Shown one piece after another: positions 56,014-64,000 of a DNA stretch of 64,000 nucleotides. A program made the position numbers and the translations under genes. The stretch is from Tardiphaga alba (GTDB lineage Bacteria > Pseudomonadota > Alphaproteobacteria > Rhizobiales > Xanthobacteraceae). The notes beneath the pieces were generated by a model. The model was not told the origin of the DNA, searched no databases, and saw only the letters and a program-made list of their open reading frames with translations. The DNA is taken from the NCBI RefSeq assembly GCF_018279705.1, contig NZ_CP036498.1, positions 1,567,001 through 1,631,000 on the forward strand, written 5' to 3'. Every line of letters begins with the position of its first letter. Position 1 is the first letter of the stretch.

Positions 56014-56601
56014 ATGTCCAGGACGAATGGCGCGATGACCCGGCGGCATGCGCTCGCCACCATCGGTATCGGCATTGCCACGTTGCGGGCGATGCCGGCA
56101 TCAGCGAAAGCGACGCTCGGCGACGACGGCCTCTATCACATGGATTGGTATCTCGAGAGCTTCCTCGACGTCGCCGAGGATCTTGCGGGCGCAACCGCCA
56201 AGGGCAAACGCTTCGCGATCATGTGGGGGCTAAAGGGATGTCCCTCCTGCAAGCGCATGCACGAAGTCCATATGCTCGATGCGAAAATCGAAACCTATAT
56301 CCGCGACAATTTCGAGATACTCCATCTCAATCACATCGGTGCGCGCGAGGTGACGGATTTCGACGGTCGCAAGCGCGGTGAAAAGGCGTTCGGCGAAGCC
56401 TATGGCATCCGCTTCACGCCGACGATCCAGTTCTTTCCCGAAACTGTCGCAGGTCTCGCTGGCAAGAATGGACAGGCGCGGGAAGTCGCTCGCATGCCCG
56501 GCTTGCTTGAGCCCACGGAATTTCTCGCGATGTTTCGTTACGTGCGCGAGAAGGGCTATGAGACGGCGACATTCCCGGAATGGCTGAAGAAGCAGGCGTA
56601 G
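56014..56601 (+). CDS. soxW: Periplasmic thioredoxin SoxW
   Basis: A 195-residue thioredoxin-fold protein with a twin-arginine-like N-terminus (TRRHALATIGIGIA) and active site CPSC (Cys76, Cys79). The cis-proline loop RFTPTIQFF follows. It receives electrons from SoxV and supports thiol reduction in the periplasm. SoxW-type length and order relative to soxV support the name. Confidence 0.87.
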   Translation: MSRTNGAMTRRHALATIGIGIATLRAMPASAKATLGDDGLYHMDWYLESFLDVAEDLAGATAKGKRFAIMWGLKGCPSCKRMHEVHMLDAKIETYIRDNFEILHLNHIGAREVTDFDGRKRGEKAFGEAYGIRFTPTIQFFPETVAGLAGKNGQAREVARMPGLLEPTEFLAMFRYVREKGYETATFPEWLKKQA

Positions 56602-56628
56602 CGCGATACGCCTGCGGATAAAGCCCGA

Positions 56629-57129
56629 TCAGAAATCGAGCTTGTCCTGGATTGCGGCGATGCCTGCTTTTGCGCAGGCTTCATCCGCATCGCCGCCCGG
56701 CGCACCGGATACGCCGATTGCACCGAGCGTCGCGCCGCCGCCTTCGATCATGACGCCGCCGCCGATGATCACCACATTCGGCAGATCACGCAGGCCCGCC
56801 TGCATCATGCCGGGCTGGCTGATGGCGTTGAGCTCGGTCGTGCTGTTGCGGAACGTCGCCGATGTCCAGGCCTTGCCGGTCGCAGTCGGCGGTGTGTGCG
56901 GACCGGCGAACCGGTCGCGCAACAGAACCTGCGGCGTGCCGAAGCGATCGACCACTGCGACGGCCACCTGATAGCCGCGCTTCTGGCAGTCCTTCAAAGC
57001 GGCGCGCGCAGCGTCGAGTGCCAGCTCAAGCCCGAGAGACTTGTAGGTGACCACCGTTTCTTCCGCGCGCGCCGTGGAGGATAGAGCGACCGACAGGGCA
57101 ATGGCGGCCCAGAGGGTTTTCATCGTCAT
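56629..57129 (-). CDS. GlcG/HbpS-family heme-binding-like protein
   Basis: A 166-residue protein with a signal peptide (LWAAIALSVALSSTARA) and the GlcG/HbpS fold: YQVAVAVVDRFGTPQVLLRD and GGVMIEGGGATLGAIGVSG. Relatives bind heme or act as small sensors. Last gene after soxA and soxX on the minus strand, 22 bp from soxX. It is not part of the standard Sox set but is likely to be co-expressed with SoxAX cytochromes. Confidence 0.87.
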   Translation of the reverse strand: MTMKTLWAAIALSVALSSTARAEETVVTYKSLGLELALDAARAALKDCQKRGYQVAVAVVDRFGTPQVLLRDRFAGPHTPPTATGKAWTSATFRNSTTELNAISQPGMMQAGLRDLPNVVIIGGGVMIEGGGATLGAIGVSGAPGGDADEACAKAGIAAIQDKLDF

Positions 57130-57151
57130 GTCGATCGTCTCCCGTTCCTGT

Positions 57152-57778
57152 CTACTTGTTGATCGGCGATTCCGGATCGAACAGGAACGCCACGATGTCC
57201 TTGATCTGCTGCTCGCTCAGCACCTTGTTGACGCCGAAGCGCGGCATGTTCGAGCAGGCAAGGACGGCCTGTGAGTTATAGACCTTGGTGTAGGCATTCT
57301 TGATTTCTTCCGGATCGAATTTGCGATCCTTGCCGTAATTCGTCAGGCTCGGCCCCAGCGTGCCGAAGCTGACTTCCTTCTGCTCCATCTGATGGCAGGC
57401 ATAGCAATTGCCGCCGCTCACGGTGTCCGGCGGATCAGAGAACTGGCCGCCGCGGCCGTTATTGGCGATTTTCGCGCCTTCCTTCCAGTTGCCGAGGAAC
57501 TTGCCATCCGCGGGATACACGACGCGGGCGAGTTCGCGCGCGACGATCTTGTCGGCCTCTGCACTCGGAACATTGTTGTGATAGGCGTTGCAGGCCTTCA
57601 GCGTTTCATCCGGTTCGATCCGCGCCTGCCATTCCGGCGGGGCCTTGCCGAAGGTCGATTTCATGTAGCGATCGACAAGGGCCGGATCCGGCGCCTTGAC
57701 CGCGGTCTGCGCCGTGGCGGCCGTCATCCATGAGCCTGCGACAAGCACGAGCGCGGCGAGGGTGAGTGAGCGTTTCAT
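57152..57778 (-). CDS. soxX: SoxX, cytochrome c subunit of the thiosulfotransferase SoxAX
   Basis: A 208-residue exported cytochrome. Signal peptide SLTLAALVLVAGSWMTAATAQ, heme site CYACH (125-129) and the axial methionine in NMPRFG near the C-terminus. SoxX pairs with SoxA to attach thiosulfate to the SoxY cysteine. The ATG before KRSLTLAAL is preceded by GGAG; an upstream in-frame start lies within soxA. It starts 10 bp after soxA. Confidence 0.92.
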   Translation of the reverse strand: MKRSLTLAALVLVAGSWMTAATAQTAVKAPDPALVDRYMKSTFGKAPPEWQARIEPDETLKACNAYHNNVPSAEADKIVARELARVVYPADGKFLGNWKEGAKIANNGRGGQFSDPPDTVSGGNCYACHQMEQKEVSFGTLGPSLTNYGKDRKFDPEEIKNAYTKVYNSQAVLACSNMPRFGVNKVLSEQQIKDIVAFLFDPESPINK

Positions 57779-57788
57779 CTCGGGCTCC

Positions 57789-58613
57789 TTATCGCTTGAT
57801 CGACGGCACATTGAGTTCGCCGGCCGATGCTTGTTTCTGCAGGAAGACGGTGAGGGCGGTAATGGCATCGGAGCCATATTCCGGCACGGGCCAGCGCTGC
57901 TGACGGAAGCAATCCCACAGGCGATGCTGCATCGTGCGCAGCGCGCCTTGCGAAACGCGATAGGTCGGCCAGCCGCCCATGGTTTCCTGCGCAGGCTTGC
58001 CGGGCTTCGAGAAGTTCGGCAGCCCCTGCAGACGAATGCGCTTGCCTTCGTCGGCGTGACAGGTGGCGCAGGAGAAGTCGTTGACGCCGCCGCGGCGATA
58101 AAACAGCGCCTCGCCGACCGCGAGCATTTCCTGTTCCTTGGCGTGGGCGACGGGGATGTCGATCTTCATGCCGTTCGACTTGTTGGCGATGAAGGCGACG
58201 AGATCTTCCATGTCGGAGGCGCGGCCCGGTCCGGAGAAACGCCGTGCGATGACGTCCTTGGTATCAAGACCCTGGAGGTTCTGCATGCACCAAAGCAGCC
58301 GCTGCTCGAGGTCCATGACCTTGTCGGCATCGGCAAAGTAGCGCGGCAGTTTTGCGAAGGCGCCTTCGAGCTTTCCTGCGCCGAGGCCGAGGTCGCATTT
58401 TTCCAGCGAGACGTTCTTGGTGCCGCGGGCTTCGCTCCATAGCGCCTCGCCGCGATCGACGGCGAGGTAGCCCGGATTGGACATCGGATCGGAGATCATC
58501 TCGCGATAACGCTCGATCTCTTTCTCACTGGCGTCCTGCGCGTTGGCACTGAGCCCGATCGCACAGAATGCCAGTACGGCCGCTGCCGCTGACCAGATGG
58601 CGGTTGTCCTCAT
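57789..58613 (-). CDS. soxA: SoxA, heme c subunit of the thiosulfotransferase SoxAX
   Basis: A 274-residue exported cytochrome with one heme motif, CATCH (182-186). The first heme site of diheme SoxA is missing: Cys73 and Cys109 remain and could form a disulfide. Cys235 in [12 protein letters not shown] is the catalytic cysteine that is persulfidated. It is divergent from soxY and upstream of soxX and the GlcG-like gene. The mono-heme form is known in other species. Confidence 0.92.
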   Translation of the reverse strand: MRTTAIWSAAAAVLAFCAIGLSANAQDASEKEIERYREMISDPMSNPGYLAVDRGEALWSEARGTKNVSLEKCDLGLGAGKLEGAFAKLPRYFADADKVMDLEQRLLWCMQNLQGLDTKDVIARRFSGPGRASDMEDLVAFIANKSNGMKIDIPVAHAKEQEMLAVGEALFYRRGGVNDFSCATCHADEGKRIRLQGLPNFSKPGKPAQETMGGWPTYRVSQGALRTMQHRLWDCFRQQRWPVPEYGSDAITALTVFLQKQASAGELNVPSIKR

Positions 58614-58668
58614 CTATCCCCTCCCACACAAGCCGTCTTTGCGGCGTTCGTGCATTTCACATCTTTAC

Positions 58669-58684
58669 ATTCAAGAAAAAGAAT
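58669..58684. promoter_or_regulatory. SoxR-type operator between soxA and soxY
   Basis: ATTC-N8-GAAT (ATTCAAGAAAAAGAAT) is a perfect half-site pair in the 165-bp AT-rich spacer between the divergent soxA and soxY. The same spacing is the site used by SqrR/BigR-type repressors. A weaker match around 55206-55230 lies between soxS and soxV. It makes SoxR the likely regulator of both Sox transcripts. Confidence 0.65.
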
Positions 58685-58778
58685 ATAATGATATGTGCAG
58701 ATAAGATAGATCAGACTTGCAATCGTCAAGCGATACTATCGTAAAGGGATCATTCAAATCCCGCAGGAGGATGTGCTC

Positions 58779-59243
58779 ATGGTTTCGAAGTCGGTCGAAC
58801 TGACCCGTCGCAATACGCTGGCAATGGTTGGCATTGCCGGGCTTGCAGCAATCCTGGCGCCGCGGCTTTCATTTGCAGACGAGAAGATGGTCGCTGCAGA
58901 AATCAAGAAGCTGTATGGCGACAAGACGTTCGAGAGCGGCAAGATCAAGCTCGACGTTCCCGAAATTGCCGAGAACGGCCTCGTCGTTCCCATCAATGTC
59001 GAAATCGAAAGCCCGATGACCGATGCCGACTACGTCAAGTCGGTGCATGTGTTCGCCGAAGGCAATCCTTTGCCGGGCGTGGTGAGCTACAAGTTCACGC
59101 CGGCCTGCGGCAAGGCGTCGGCCTCCACCCGCATGCGTCTCGCGGAAACCCAGAACATCGTTTGTATCGCCGAAATGTCGAACGGCAAGCTTCACATGGC
59201 GAAGGCCAATGTGAAGGTCACGATCGGCGGCTGCGGCGGCTAG
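58779..59243 (+). CDS. soxY: SoxY, sulfur-carrier subunit
   Basis: A 154-residue Tat-exported protein (TRRNTLAMVGIAGL) ending in GGCGG, whose cysteine carries the sulfur intermediates of the Sox cycle. The ATG with AGGAGG upstream is preferred over a GTG two codons earlier. It works as a SoxYZ heterodimer with the next gene. Confidence 0.95.
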   Translation: MVSKSVELTRRNTLAMVGIAGLAAILAPRLSFADEKMVAAEIKKLYGDKTFESGKIKLDVPEIAENGLVVPINVEIESPMTDADYVKSVHVFAEGNPLPGVVSYKFTPACGKASASTRMRLAETQNIVCIAEMSNGKLHMAKANVKVTIGGCGG

Positions 59244-59291
59244 TCCCGCAATATTGTTCAAACAACAAACTCATCAGGCGAGGACTTTCCC

Positions 59292-59621
59292 ATGGCAACC
59301 AAACCAACCCCGCGCGTTCGTGTCCCTTCCCAGGCGAAGGCCGGCGAAATGATCGAGATCAAGACGCTGATCTCTCATGAAATGGAATCGGGCCAGCGCA
59401 AGGATGCGTCCGGCAAGATCGTGCCGCGCAAGATCATCAACAAGTTCACCGCCGCTTTCAACGGCAAGATGGTGTTCGAGGCCGACTGGAATCCTGCCAT
59501 CTCGGCCAATCCATATCAGTCCTTCTTCTACAAGGCCTCGGAGTCCGGCGAGTTCACCTTCACCTGGAAGGATGACGACGGCTCCGATTATGTCGCGACC
59601 AACAAGTTGACCGTGGCCTGA
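59292..59621 (+). CDS. soxZ: SoxZ, partner of SoxY
   Basis: A 109-residue immunoglobulin-like protein with no signal peptide: it is exported with SoxY. PRVRVPSQAKAGEMIEIKTL and the DDDGSDYVATNKLTV end are typical. It starts 48 bp after soxY. Confidence 0.95.
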   Translation: MATKPTPRVRVPSQAKAGEMIEIKTLISHEMESGQRKDASGKIVPRKIINKFTAAFNGKMVFEADWNPAISANPYQSFFYKASESGEFTFTWKDDDGSDYVATNKLTVA

Positions 59622-59671
59622 CGTTCTTCTGAACATTCACCCTTCCGGTTGGAAGGGATCATAGGTGACTC

Positions 59672-61369
59672 ATGATATCGAGGCGGGATTTCCTGCAAGC
59701 GACGGCGGCTGCGTCGGCGCTGACGATCGGTGGCGGCCTTGGCCCGCTCGGTCGGGCTGCGGCACAGCAGCGTCTGACCCAGGCCGATATCCTGCGGTTC
59801 GACCCGCTGGGCACGGTGACGATTCTGTATGTCGCCGATATCCACGCGCAGTTGATGCCGCTGCATTTTCGCGAACCTTCGGTCAATCTCGGCGTCGGCG
59901 ACGCCAAGGGCAAGCCGCCGCATCTGACCGACGACCAGTTCCGGAAATACTTCAAGATCGCGGCAGGCTCGGCGGATGCCTTCGCACTGACGGCCGACGA
60001 CTTCACGGCGCTCGCCAAGAATTATGGCCGCATGGGCGGCATGGATCGCATTGCCACGCTGATCAGCGCCGTGCGTGCCGAACGCGGCGACGACAAGGTG
60101 CTGTTGCTGGATGGCGGCGATACCTGGCAGGGCAGCTGGACGTCGCTGCAGACCAAGGCGCAGGACATGATCGACGTGATGTCGGCCTTGAAGCTCGACG
60201 CCATGGTTGGCCATTGGGAGTTCACCTACGGCGCCGAGCGCGTCAAGCAGGTCGCGGACTCCGCGCCTTTCGCTTTCCTCGCCCAGAATGTGCGCGACAA
60301 CGAATGGCAGGAGCCTGTCTTCGAAGCGCGCAAGATGTTCGAGCGTGGCGGCGCGAAGATTGCGGTGATCGGCCAAGCGTTGCCGCGGACGGCCGTCGCC
60401 AATCCCCGCTGGATGTTCCCGAATTGGGAGTTCGGTATCCGCGAGGAAGATATCCAGAAGCAGGTCGATGAAGCCCGCGCCGCCGGCGCGTCCATCGTCG
60501 TGCTGCTCTCGCATAACGGCTTCGATGTCGATCACAAGCTGGCAGGCCGTGTGAAGGGGCTCGATGTCATCCTGACCGCGCATACGCATGACGCGATGCC
60601 GGGCCTCATGAAGGTCGGCAACACCGTACTGGTGGCGACGGGATCGCACGGAAAATTCGTGTCGCGCCTCGACATCGAGGTGAAAGACAAGAAGGTCGCC
60701 GATGTCAGATTCAAGCTGATGCCGGTGTTCGCCGATGCGATCAAACCCGACCCGGCCATGACGGCGCTGGTCGAGAAGGTGCGTGCGCCGTTCGCCAAAG
60801 ATCTGGCACGCGAGATCGGCAAGACGGATTCGCTGCTCTATCGCCGCGGCAATTTCAACGGAACCTTCGACGATCTGATCTGCAACGCCATGATGGCGGA
60901 GCGCGATGCGGAGATCGTGCTGTCGCCGGGCTTCCGCTGGGGCGGCACGCTCGTTCCGGGTGATGCGATAACCTGGGAGCAGATTACGAACGCGACGGCG
61001 ATCACCTATCCGAATTGCTATCGCAACCAGATGACGGGCACTCAGATCAAGGAAGTGCTCGAAGACGTCGCCGACAACATCTTTCATCCCGATCCGTATT
61101 TCCAGGGCGGCGGCGACATGGTCCGCATGGGTGGCATGGGCTACGCGATCGATATCTCCAAGCCAATGGGCTCGCGCATCTCGGCGATGACGCATCTGAA
61201 ATCTGGCAAGCCGATCGAGGCGAGCAAGACCTACACGGTCTCCGGCTGGGCCAGCATCAACGAAAACACGCAGGGACCGCCGATCTGGGATGTGGTGGCC
61301 GCGCATGTGGCGAAGGTCTCGAACGTGAAGATCGAGCCGAACACGGCGGTCAAGGTGACGGGCGCCTGA
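59672..61369 (+). CDS. soxB: SoxB, thiosulfohydrolase
   Basis: A 565-residue dimanganese enzyme of the 5'-nucleotidase fold that removes sulfate from SoxY-bound thiosulfonate. Tat signal SRRDFLQATAAAS, metal motifs VADIHAQ, LDGGDTW, VGHWEFTYG, LLSHNGFD and TAHTHD. The GHWEF sequence in place of GNHEF is a known SoxB feature. It is full length and intact. Confidence 0.95.
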   Translation: MISRRDFLQATAAASALTIGGGLGPLGRAAAQQRLTQADILRFDPLGTVTILYVADIHAQLMPLHFREPSVNLGVGDAKGKPPHLTDDQFRKYFKIAAGSADAFALTADDFTALAKNYGRMGGMDRIATLISAVRAERGDDKVLLLDGGDTWQGSWTSLQTKAQDMIDVMSALKLDAMVGHWEFTYGAERVKQVADSAPFAFLAQNVRDNEWQEPVFEARKMFERGGAKIAVIGQALPRTAVANPRWMFPNWEFGIREEDIQKQVDEARAAGASIVVLLSHNGFDVDHKLAGRVKGLDVILTAHTHDAMPGLMKVGNTVLVATGSHGKFVSRLDIEVKDKKVADVRFKLMPVFADAIKPDPAMTALVEKVRAPFAKDLAREIGKTDSLLYRRGNFNGTFDDLICNAMMAERDAEIVLSPGFRWGGTLVPGDAITWEQITNATAITYPNCYRNQMTGTQIKEVLEDVADNIFHPDPYFQGGGDMVRMGGMGYAIDISKPMGSRISAMTHLKSGKPIEASKTYTVSGWASINENTQGPPIWDVVAAHVAKVSNVKIEPNTAVKVTGA

Positions 61370-61412
61370 TCCAGGCGCCATCAAACGTGCAGAGACAAGG
61401 GAAGCTTGCCGC

Positions 61413-62693
61413 ATGACTGATCTAACCTCAGGGAAAACGCTCAACCGCCGCCGCTTTCTCGGCGCGGCCGGTTTGGCTGGCGCCGGCGCGGCGCTGTCAG
61501 GCGTTCCCGCAATCGCCGGCGAGACGGCGAAATCCGAAGCGCTGATCACGGACGTGCAGGATTGGCAGCGCTATCTCGGCGAAGGCGTCGATAAGCATCC
61601 TTACGGTGTGCCGTCCAAGTTCGAAAAGAACGTGATCCGTCGTGACGTGCCGTGGCTCACGGCATCTGCGGAATCCTCGGTCAATTTCACGCCGCTCCAT
61701 GAGCTTGACGGCATCATCACGCCATCCGGTCTCTGCTTCGAACGTCATCATGGCGGCGTCGCCGAGATCAATCCGGCAGATCATCGCTTGATGATCAATG
61801 GATTGGTGGACAAGCCGCTCGTCTTCACCATGGACGACATCAAGCGGATGCCGCGCGTCAACAAGGTGTATTTCCTCGAATGCGCCGCCAATTCCGGCAT
61901 GGAATGGCGCGGCAGCCAGCTCAATGGCTGCCAGTTCACGCACGGCATGATCCACAATGTCATGTATACCGGCGTGCCGCTGAAGGTGCTGCTTGATGAA
62001 GCCGGGCTGAAGCCGAATGCCAAATGGCTGATGCTGGAAGGCGCGGACTCCTCCGGCATGAACCGCTCGCTCCCGATCGAGAAGGCGCTGAACGACGTCA
62101 TACTTGCCTTCGCCATGAATGGCGAGGCGCTGCGGCCGGAGCAGGGCTATCCGTTGCGTGCGGTCATTCCCGGCTGGGAAGGCAATCTGTGGGTCAAATG
62201 GCTGCGCCGCGTCGAGGCCGGCGACCAGCCATGGCAGACGCGTGAAGAGACGTCGAAATATACGGATCTCCTCGCCAACGGTACGTCGCGCAAACATACA
62301 TTCGTGATGGATGCGAAATCCGTCGTTACCAATCCGTCGCCGCAGGCGCCGCTGAAGCACAAGGGGCGCAACGTGCTCAGCGGTCTTGCCTGGTCCGGCC
62401 GCGGAACGGTCAAGCGCGTCGATGTCTCGCTCGACGGCGGTCGCAACTGGCAGACCGCGCGCATCGACGGCCCCGTCTTCGATAAATCCGTGGTGCGCTT
62501 CTATGTCGATTTCGAGTGGAACGGCCAGGAGCTGATGATCCAGTCCCGCGCCATCGATTCCACCGGTTATGTGCAGCCGTCGAAAGACGAGTTGCGCAAG
62601 GTACGTGGTGTCAATTCGATCTACCACAATAATGGCATTCAGACCTGGCTGGTGCGTTCAGGCGGGGAGACTGAAAATGTCGAAATCGGCTAG
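61413..62693 (+). CDS. soxC: SoxC, molybdenum sulfur dehydrogenase subunit
   Basis: A 426-residue sulfite-oxidase-family enzyme. Tat signal NRRRFLGAAGLAG; the molybdenum ligand Cys157 is in FLECAANSGMEW. The dimerisation domain is in the C-terminal third. SoxCD oxidises the SoxY-bound sulfane sulfur, so thiosulfate can be fully oxidised to sulfate. It overlaps soxD by 17 bp. Confidence 0.95.
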   Translation: MTDLTSGKTLNRRRFLGAAGLAGAGAALSGVPAIAGETAKSEALITDVQDWQRYLGEGVDKHPYGVPSKFEKNVIRRDVPWLTASAESSVNFTPLHELDGIITPSGLCFERHHGGVAEINPADHRLMINGLVDKPLVFTMDDIKRMPRVNKVYFLECAANSGMEWRGSQLNGCQFTHGMIHNVMYTGVPLKVLLDEAGLKPNAKWLMLEGADSSGMNRSLPIEKALNDVILAFAMNGEALRPEQGYPLRAVIPGWEGNLWVKWLRRVEAGDQPWQTREETSKYTDLLANGTSRKHTFVMDAKSVVTNPSPQAPLKHKGRNVLSGLAWSGRGTVKRVDVSLDGGRNWQTARIDGPVFDKSVVRFYVDFEWNGQELMIQSRAIDSTGYVQPSKDELRKVRGVNSIYHNNGIQTWLVRSGGETENVEIG

Positions 62694-63378
62694 TGCTGTA
62701 GCGCTCGTGCTGACGGCCATCCTGCTCGGCAGCATCGCCGGTGAAGGATCGGCACAGCAGGTTGCGAACCGCGAGGTGACTAAGCCCGCTGCGAAACTCG
62801 GGCTCGGGCGTCCTGCGACGGCCGATGAGATCGCCGCCTGGGACACGGATGTGCGGGCCGATGGCCGTGGCCTTCCAGAGGGCAAGGGGACGGTGAAGCA
62901 GGGCGACGAACTGTTTCAGGAGCGATGCGCATCCTGTCATGGCGAATTCGGACAAGGCGTTGGCCGCTGGCCGGTTCTCGCGGGTGGCGCGGGCACGCTG
63001 AAGGCGGACCGGCCGGACAAGACCGTGGGCTCGTTCTGGCCGGATGCATCGACCGTGTTCGACTATATCAAGCGTGCCATGCCCTATGGCAACGCGCAGT
63101 CGCTTACCAATGATGAAGTCTACGCATTGACGGCCTACCTGCTCAGCATGAACGATGTCGTCAAGGACGAGAATTTCGAGCTGAGCCACAAGAATTTCAC
63201 CTCGATCAAGATGCCGAACGCGTCGGCCTTCTTCGAGGATGACCGCGAGACGTCCGAAAAGCAGTTCTGGAACAAGAACCCCTGCATGAAGGATTGCCGG
63301 CCCGCGCCGAAAGTCACCGGGCGTGCGATGTCGATCGACGTCACACCCGATGGCAAGTCGGGCCCCAAGGTCGAGTGA
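62677..63378 (+). CDS. soxD: SoxD, cytochrome c subunit of SoxCD (short, mono-heme)
   Basis: A 233-residue exported cytochrome with one heme motif CASCH (84-88) and the C-terminal CMKDCRPAP segment found in SoxD. The Paracoccus SoxD is longer and has two hemes; the second heme domain is missing here. The ATG lies within the end of soxC; its signal peptide SAVALVLTAILLGSIAGEGSA supports it. The small cytochrome downstream may take its place as electron acceptor. Confidence 0.9.
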   Translation: MSKSASAVALVLTAILLGSIAGEGSAQQVANREVTKPAAKLGLGRPATADEIAAWDTDVRADGRGLPEGKGTVKQGDELFQERCASCHGEFGQGVGRWPVLAGGAGTLKADRPDKTVGSFWPDASTVFDYIKRAMPYGNAQSLTNDEVYALTAYLLSMNDVVKDENFELSHKNFTSIKMPNASAFFEDDRETSEKQFWNKNPCMKDCRPAPKVTGRAMSIDVTPDGKSGPKVE

Positions 63379-63447
63379 GTAGCGCCGCGATCATCTGCGC
63401 TGTGCCGTGCAGGAAATGATAATCATCACAACAGAGGTTTGACCAGA

Positions 63448-63837
63448 ATGACATTTCGTTCTTCGCTGCTCGCTGTCTCGCTGATCTTATTCGCCACCGA
63501 CGCCATGGCGCAGGATGTCGCTGCTGGCGAAAAATCCTTCAACAAATGCCGTGCCTGCCATCAGGTCGGCGAGACCGCGAAGAACACTGTCGGGCCAATC
63601 CTCAACGGATTGTTCGGCCGCAAATCGGGCACCGTGGCGGGCTACAATTATTCGGAAGCAAACAAGAGTTCCGGCCTCACCTGGGATGACGCTGTGTTCA
63701 CCGACTATATCAAGGACCCGAAGGGCAAGATGCCAGGTACCAAGATGAGCTTTGCCGGCATCAAGAACGAGCAGGAGATCAAGGATCTCACCGCGTTTCT
63801 TAAGCAGTTTGGTGCGGACGGCAAGAAGGGCGGCTGA
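63448..63837 (+). CDS. Small class I cytochrome c (c2/c550-like)
   Basis: A 129-residue exported cytochrome with signal peptide LLAVSLILFATDAMAQ, heme site CRACH (34-38) and the methionine in KMPGTKMSF. It probably accepts electrons from SoxCD and SoxAX and passes them to an oxidase. It follows soxD after 69 bp and its stop codon is the loop of a terminator hairpin. An upstream TTG start was rejected. Confidence 0.9.
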   Translation: MTFRSSLLAVSLILFATDAMAQDVAAGEKSFNKCRACHQVGETAKNTVGPILNGLFGRKSGTVAGYNYSEANKSSGLTWDDAVFTDYIKDPKGKMPGTKMSFAGIKNEQEIKDLTAFLKQFGADGKKGG

Positions 63838-63850
63838 GCCGCCTTTGTTT
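63829..63850 (+). terminator. Terminator overlapping the cytochrome c stop codon
   Basis: GGCGGC and GCCGCC form a 6-bp stem whose loop is the TGA stop codon; TTTGTTT follows. It ends the sox transcript and lies against the stop codon of the convergent gene. Confidence 0.75.
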
Positions 63851-64000
63851 ATGCGGCCCTGATGCTCGCCAGAAAGCGATCGACCTCGCCGCGCAGTGTT
63901 TCGGACTGCGCTGCGAGCTTCGTCGCCGAGCCCAGGACGTCATGCGCGGCGATGCCGGTTGTTGAAATCCCCGACGTCACGCTGGAAATATTGCGCGAGA
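63849..64000 (-). CDS. Methyl-accepting chemotaxis-type protein, C-terminus (partial)
   Basis: Only the last 49 codons lie in the window. The translation SGISTTGIAAHDVLGSATKL followed by AAQSETLRGEVDRFLASIRAA is the classical end of an alphaproteobacterial chemoreceptor signalling domain. The stop is TAA. The rest of the gene, including the sensor domain, is beyond the window end. Confidence 0.75.
   Translation of the reverse strand, partial: SRNISSVTSGISTTGIAAHDVLGSATKLAAQSETLRGEVDRFLASIRAA

Noticed and set aside
59588..61549. Minus-strand open frame of about 650 codons opposite soxB
   Set aside because: soxB is intact with all metal motifs; the opposite frame is low-complexity antisense sequence.

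Overview
The window is a dense, high-GC, gene-after-gene stretch of an alphaproteobacterial chromosome. Gene content (several ABC importers of the Liv, Tau, Pot and Urt types, Sox thiosulfate oxidation, many CoA-linked catabolic genes) and two copies of an 84-bp palindromic repeat that starts GTCATTGCGAGCG point to the Nitrobacteraceae (Bradyrhizobium / Rhodopseudomonas / Tardiphaga / Afipia group). That placement is an inference from gene content and repeat type. I see no rRNA, tRNA, CRISPR array, prophage, insertion sequence or integrase.

Layout. (1) 1-6.4 kb, plus strand: end of a Liv-type ABC importer (binding protein, two ATPases), then an AtzG-like small subunit with an AtzE-like amidase, a metal-dependent amidohydrolase and an aldehyde dehydrogenase. 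(2) 6.6-12.1 kb: a minus-strand Tau/Nit-type ABC importer with a flavin reductase-like protein and a nitrilase, divergent from a TrmB-like regulator. (3) 12.1-20.4 kb: a LysR regulator divergent from acyl-CoA dehydrogenase, ADP-forming acyl-CoA synthetase, an SCP2-like protein, an alpha/beta hydrolase, a binding protein and an aldehyde dehydrogenase. (4) 20.4-27.4 kb: a polyol/glycerol-type operon (MFS transporter, GlpK-like kinase, GlpD broken by a frameshift, alkyl-DHAP-synthase-like flavoprotein, GlpP antiterminator). (5) 27.4-38.7 kb: a LuxR response regulator and a hybrid kinase with an NCS1-permease-like sensor, divergent from urtABCDE-fmdA-fmdB (urea/short-chain amide uptake and formamide hydrolysis). 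(6) 38.7-50.9 kb: a seven-gene minus-strand catabolic operon (CoA-transferase pair, molybdopterin oxidoreductase, CMD protein, class II aldolase, PfkB kinase, SDR), divergent from a Pot-type importer with a fused permease and an IclR regulator. Matching inverted-repeat sites sit just downstream of both predicted promoters. (7) 51.1-63.8 kb: a sulfur-oxidation island: two YeeE/YedE transporters, two exported DsrE-like proteins, SoxR, a frameshifted SoxS, SoxV, SoxW, a GlcG/HbpS-like protein, SoxX, SoxA, SoxY, SoxZ, SoxB, SoxC, SoxD and a small cytochrome c. The window ends in the C-terminus of a chemoreceptor-like protein on the minus strand.

How they work together. Most modules pair an importer with the enzymes for its likely substrate and a local regulator: amides and nitriles in regions 1 and 2, acids activated to CoA esters in 3, glycerol-like compounds in 4, urea/formamide in 5, an unidentified substrate in 6 and thiosulfate in 7. 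The sequence supports a specific regulatory hypothesis in two places: TAGAAC-type sites between the region 6 operons, and a perfect ATTC-N8-GAAT site between soxA and soxY together with a SoxR that has Cys50 and Cys116.

Two conserved genes (glpD and soxS) each carry one apparent single-base deletion in a short G/C run. Either both are sequencing errors or both are real lesions; this should be settled before either is called a pseudogene.
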